This document shows positions 5,382-7,678 of a stretch of 7,678 nt of DNA, one piece after another. The notes under the pieces were generated by a model that was given only the letters and a program-made list of their open reading frames with translations, made no database searches and was not told the DNA's origin. The number at the start of each line of letters is the position of its first letter. Position 1 is the first letter of the stretch. This stretch comes from JASFQI01 sp050115555 (lineage in GTDB: Bacteria; Desulfobacterota; DSM-4660; Desulfatiglandales; HGW-15): NCBI GenBank assembly GCA_050115555.1, contig JASFQI010000235.1:1-7678 (forward strand), given 5' to 3'. A program made the position numbers and the translations under genes.

Positions 5382-5978
5382 GTGCCACTCAGCTTTGAGA
5401 CCCTGAACCGGGGTACGATCGCTTTTGGGTTTTTTAACATCGACTCGGACCTGCTTCTCCTGGACCGCGTGTTTGTCTTTGCCCCTGAATTCTGCGAGCA
5501 CGTGTGCGCGTTTGCTCAGGACCCTGGGGAAACGCTCTATGAAGCCTCCTGGGATGTAGACCGAATCGACGACCCCATGGAAATGGGGGATCTGATGGGA
5601 GCCATACACAACATCCGCCACATCGGGTTCATTGGAGAGGTCTACCGGCGCTACCCCTTTCCCTCGAACCCCGAGGACTTCCGCCAGAAGCCCGAGGGAT
5701 ATCAGACGCGTGATGAGATCCGAGAAATCCTGGATCGCTATGCACAGGCGGTGACCCTTCCCTTTTCCGCGGACCCGGAGCAAGGCGTGGTCACCATCGG
5801 GAATCTATGGTTCGCCCGGGAGAGCTTTCTCGAACTCGTCCAGTACGTCTGGCTGGGAGGATACCCACGCTGGCGCGGCATGCAAAGGCCGTTTTACGTA
5901 CAAACCATGAAAGACCGTGTCGAGGCGAGCCGAAATCCCGTCTTCGAAGGGTTTGTCTTCTCCAGGGAAGTGGTTTGA
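5382..5978 (+). CDS. Hypothetical protein of unknown function (198 aa)
   Basis: I do not recognise the family. The protein starts with GTG at 5382, preceded by AAAGGGG at 9 nt, and is soluble with no signal peptide or membrane helix. The N-terminal third (LNRGTIAFGFFNIDSDLLLLD, 8-28, then FVFAPEFCEHVC) looks like a beta-rich core. It is followed by an HNIRHIGFIGEVYRRYPFPSNPEDF segment with a conserved appearance, a charged helix (TRDEIREILDRYAQAV) and an aromatic C-terminal part (YVWLGGYPRWRGM). The two cysteines (C38, C42) are spaced CEHVC. Codon choice has the GC-rich third positions expected here, and the overlapping minus-strand frame at 5307-5783 lacks such support. It is divergent from the MoxR-VWA unit; a functional link is possible but not shown. 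Confidence 0.82.
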   Translation: MPLSFETLNRGTIAFGFFNIDSDLLLLDRVFVFAPEFCEHVCAFAQDPGETLYEASWDVDRIDDPMEMGDLMGAIHNIRHIGFIGEVYRRYPFPSNPEDFRQKPEGYQTRDEIREILDRYAQAVTLPFSADPEQGVVTIGNLWFARESFLELVQYVWLGGYPRWRGMQRPFYVQTMKDRVEASRNPVFEGFVFSREVV

Positions 5979-6085
5979 CCTGAAACATTCTCAAGAAATC
6001 CCTCTCAAACCGGGGCCCCTTCCCCAAAACGGAATCCCACGGAACAGCTTCGCTGGCCCTGCAATCCCGCCGCAGGTGGGACAGG

Positions 6086-6108
6086 GAAAGTGCGAGCGCA
6101 CTATTTCC
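6086..6108. terminator. Hairpin between convergent genes, weak terminator candidate
   Basis: AGTGCGAGCGCACT at 6089-6102 is a perfect inverted repeat that could fold as 5-bp arms around a GAGC loop. GGAA and TTCC on either side extend the stem across a two-base bulge. It lies between the 3' ends of the plus-strand 198-aa gene and the minus-strand 55-aa gene, where a bidirectional terminator would be expected. There is no proper T-run on either strand. Confidence 0.3.
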
Positions 6109-6119
6109 ATATACTCCGC

Positions 6120-6287
6120 TCAGTGCGATATCCAGTACTGCAGGTAATCCCGACCCCTGCGCTTCGCCTCGGCCTCGAGCTCGGCCACCCTGGCCTCGGC
6201 GCGGCGCTCAGCGTCTTCGCCCTCGAACTCGTCCACTGCCACCTCTTCACTCGTCCTCTGGTCCAGCTCGATCACCTTGAACACCAT
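6120..6287 (-). CDS. Small charged hypothetical protein (55 aa)
   Basis: Translation of the minus strand from the ATG at 6287 gives 55 residues ending in DYLQYWISH. The middle (about 19-46) is rich in Glu, Ala and Arg (EDAERRAEARVAELEAEAKRRG), typical of a single long amphipathic helix or coiled coil. The N-terminus (MVFKVIELD) could form a short strand. The strongest evidence is the AGGAGG lying 2-3 nt before the ATG within a longer purine-rich run, together with the coding-like reading. The function is unknown. The gene is transcribed divergently from the AhpF-like gene and convergently with the 198-aa gene, and it is short enough to be missed by many gene callers. Confidence 0.7.
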   Translation of the reverse strand: MVFKVIELDQRTSEEVAVDEFEGEDAERRAEARVAELEAEAKRRGRDYLQYWISH

Positions 6288-6393
6288 TTCCTCCTCCCTC
6301 CCGGTTCAAATGTTCCCTCTCACCTGTTTCAGATTACCACGGTTCCATTGCCCTCACCACAACACGATCTCCGAGGCCCCGGGTTCGCGCCGG

Positions 6394-6423
6394 TTGACCC
6401 CTTTCCTAGAGGTTCTCTATAAT
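6394..6423 (+). promoter_or_regulatory. Near-consensus sigma-70 promoter of the AhpF-like gene
   Basis: TTGACC (6394-6399, 5 of 6) and a perfect -10 TATAAT (6418-6423) are separated by 18 nt. Transcription would start near 6430 and leave a leader of about 113 nt before the ATG at 6543. I see no clear operator palindrome on it. Similarity to the MoxR -35 (also TTGACC) is probably incidental. Confidence 0.7.
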
Positions 6424-6542
6424 GCAACATTGATTGAAGTACGCAATGGATGGTGAAGGAGAACGGTCCCTTCAGGCACACACCGCGCCTGCGCGCCTTT
6501 CCCTGGAGCTCGCAGCGCCTTCTTCCAAGCGAGGAGACCCCC

Positions 6543-7678
6543 ATGGTCGAGAAAGATCCATCTTCGGAAGAAACAGCGGCCCTTGGAACGCCTGGATCCG
6601 AGGAGGGGCAAGGCATTTCCCACAAACTCCGCCAGGCCCTGGAATCCCTGACCCACCCCGTTCCCGTGCACCTGTTTTTCGATCCAGGGCGGGAGGATGC
6701 CGTCGTTCACCAGGGCAGGGCCCTTCTCCGTGTCTTTAAGCAACTGTCCCCCAAGATCACCCTGGAGGAGCACCGCCTCGAAGACGCCCTGGCCGGGACC
6801 TATGGGGTGGATCTTGCCCCCGCACTCCTTTTCGATCCGGAGCGCTACCGAATCCGCTGGCTCGGCATGCCCCTGGGTGAGGAAGGGCGCACCCTGGTCG
6901 AGGCTCTGATTATGATGGGGTTTCGCACCACGGCCCTGGGGGAGGAGTCCCGGCGAATCCTGGAGCGCATCGACAGCCCGAGGGATGTAAAGGTGTTCGT
7001 CAGCACCTCCTGCCCTTACTGCCCGCAACAGGCCGTGAACGCGGTCAAGGCCGCGATGGAGCGTCCCGACCAGATCCGGCTCGAGATCGTTGACATCCAG
7101 ATCTTTCCGGATCTTGCTTCGCAGTACGGGGCTCAAAGCGTGCCCATGACATTTGCCAACGGCGTACTCATCGGACGTGGAGCCCAACCCGAGGAGCTTT
7201 TCCTCGCCTCTCTCGAGGCCCTGGAGGAGCAGACGGTCTACATCCCCAAGAGCGACGCCTCAGAGGTGGAAGCAGACCTCGCGATTGTGGGAGGAGGGCC
7301 GGCGGGCCTTACAGCCGCCATCTACGGCGCCCGGAGCGGATTTCGCACGGTCGTGATCGAACGGGGTCCCCTGGGGGGACAGGTGGCCACCACGCCTGTG
7401 GTGGAGAACTACCCGGGGTTCACGCAGGTAGGGGGAAAGACCCTGGTGGACATCCTGGTCCAACACGCCCTCCAGTACGTGGACATCTTTCCCGGGGAGG
7501 AAGTCCTGGACCTTCGTCCGGGCGAACCGCTCGAGCTGACAACGACACGGCGGCGCTTTCGCGCCCGGGCCGTGCTCCTGGCCACCGGCGCAAGCCACCG
7601 GCGTCTGGGCGCACCCGGGGAGTCCCGACTGAGTGGGCGAGGCGTGAGTTATTGCAGCACCTGCGACGGCCCCCTGTT
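6543..7678 (+). CDS. AhpF-like flavoprotein: tandem thioredoxin folds fused to thioredoxin reductase (3' end beyond window)
   Basis: Reading from the ATG at 6543 (GAGGAG 7 nt upstream) the frame stays open to the window edge, giving 378 complete codons of an expected 550 or so. After a polar N-terminal tail (1-28), residues about 30-125 look like a thioredoxin fold without a CxxC. Residues about 145-230 form a second one with CPYC (157-160) and a cis-proline at 201 (SVPMTF). The FAD-binding part follows with GGGPAG (250-255), GGQ (278-280), ENYPGF (288-293) and ATGA (347-350), then the redox pair CSTC (371-374) with DGPLF. The 214-residue spacing between the two CxxC motifs is nearly that of E. 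coli AhpF. It should use NAD(P)H to reduce a peroxiredoxin or thioredoxin-like partner, which is not visible here. The NAD(P)H domain is not fully in view. The long open frame on the opposite strand (6417-7187) is a shadow. Confidence 0.93.
   Translation, partial: MVEKDPSSEETAALGTPGSEEGQGISHKLRQALESLTHPVPVHLFFDPGREDAVVHQGRALLRVFKQLSPKITLEEHRLEDALAGTYGVDLAPALLFDPERYRIRWLGMPLGEEGRTLVEALIMMGFRTTALGEESRRILERIDSPRDVKVFVSTSCPYCPQQAVNAVKAAMERPDQIRLEIVDIQIFPDLASQYGAQSVPMTFANGVLIGRGAQPEELFLASLEALEEQTVYIPKSDASEVEADLAIVGGGPAGLTAAIYGARSGFRTVVIERGPLGGQVATTPVVENYPGFTQVGGKTLVDILVQHALQYVDIFPGEEVLDLRPGEPLELTTTRRRFRARAVLLATGASHRRLGAPGESRLSGRGVSYCSTCDGPL

Noticed and set aside
5307..5783. 158-aa open frame on the minus strand opposite the 198-aa gene
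   Set aside because: It lacks a ribosome binding site and reads as a low-quality translation. The plus-strand frame has a suitable site, a coherent protein and a better position.
6417..7187. 256-aa open frame on the minus strand
   Set aside because: It is antisense to the AhpF-like gene, whose CPYC, GGGPAG and CSTC motifs are unmistakable. The minus-strand translation resembles no family and has no ribosome binding site.

Overview
The window looks like a chromosomal segment from an anaerobic, GC-rich bacterium, most likely a sulfate-reducing or syntrophic member of the former Deltaproteobacteria (Desulfobacterota). This is inferred from gene content: two rubrerythrins, a rubredoxin, an RCKP-type rubredoxin-like miniprotein, PerR, and a MoxR/CoxE-type ATPase-VWA pair. 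No rRNA or other phylogenetic marker is present. I see no tRNA, rRNA, CRISPR array or transposase gene.

Region 1 (about 170-2390, all minus strand) is an anaerobic peroxide-defence cluster. In transcription order it holds a 70-aa unknown protein, a 36-aa RCKP rubredoxin-like protein, a 164-aa rubrerythrin and a 70-aa rubredoxin with an unusual CX4C first cysteine pair. These four genes lie about 13-21 nt apart and probably form one operon. A second unit follows with its own good promoter: perR, then a 190-aa rubrerythrin whose start lies inside the end of perR. PerR would sense peroxide and control the rubrerythrins, which reduce H2O2 with electrons passed through rubredoxin. A diverged inverted repeat of about 115-120 bp (arms 65-184 and 2680-2794) flanks the whole cluster and is the most unexpected structural signal here.

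Region 2 (2391-2947) is a 557-bp gap with no convincing gene. It holds one repeat arm and an isolated 14-bp palindrome.

Region 3 (2948-5080, minus strand) is a two-gene unit: a MoxR-type AAA+ ATPase followed by a CoxE-like VWA protein, the usual chaperone pair for maturing or remodelling protein complexes. The VWA metal-site motif is atypical. A plausible promoter lies at 5163-5190.

Region 4 (5382-5978, plus) is a 198-aa protein of unknown function, transcribed divergently from the MoxR unit. Region 5 (6120-6287, minus) is a 55-aa charged protein with a strong ribosome binding site. Region 6 (6543 to the window edge, plus) is the N-terminal two thirds of an AhpF-like flavoprotein: two thioredoxin folds, the second with CPYC, fused to a thioredoxin-reductase module with CSTC. 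It has a near-consensus promoter at 6394-6423. It is a second thiol/peroxide-related system near the rubrerythrin cluster, and its peroxiredoxin or thioredoxin partner is not in view.
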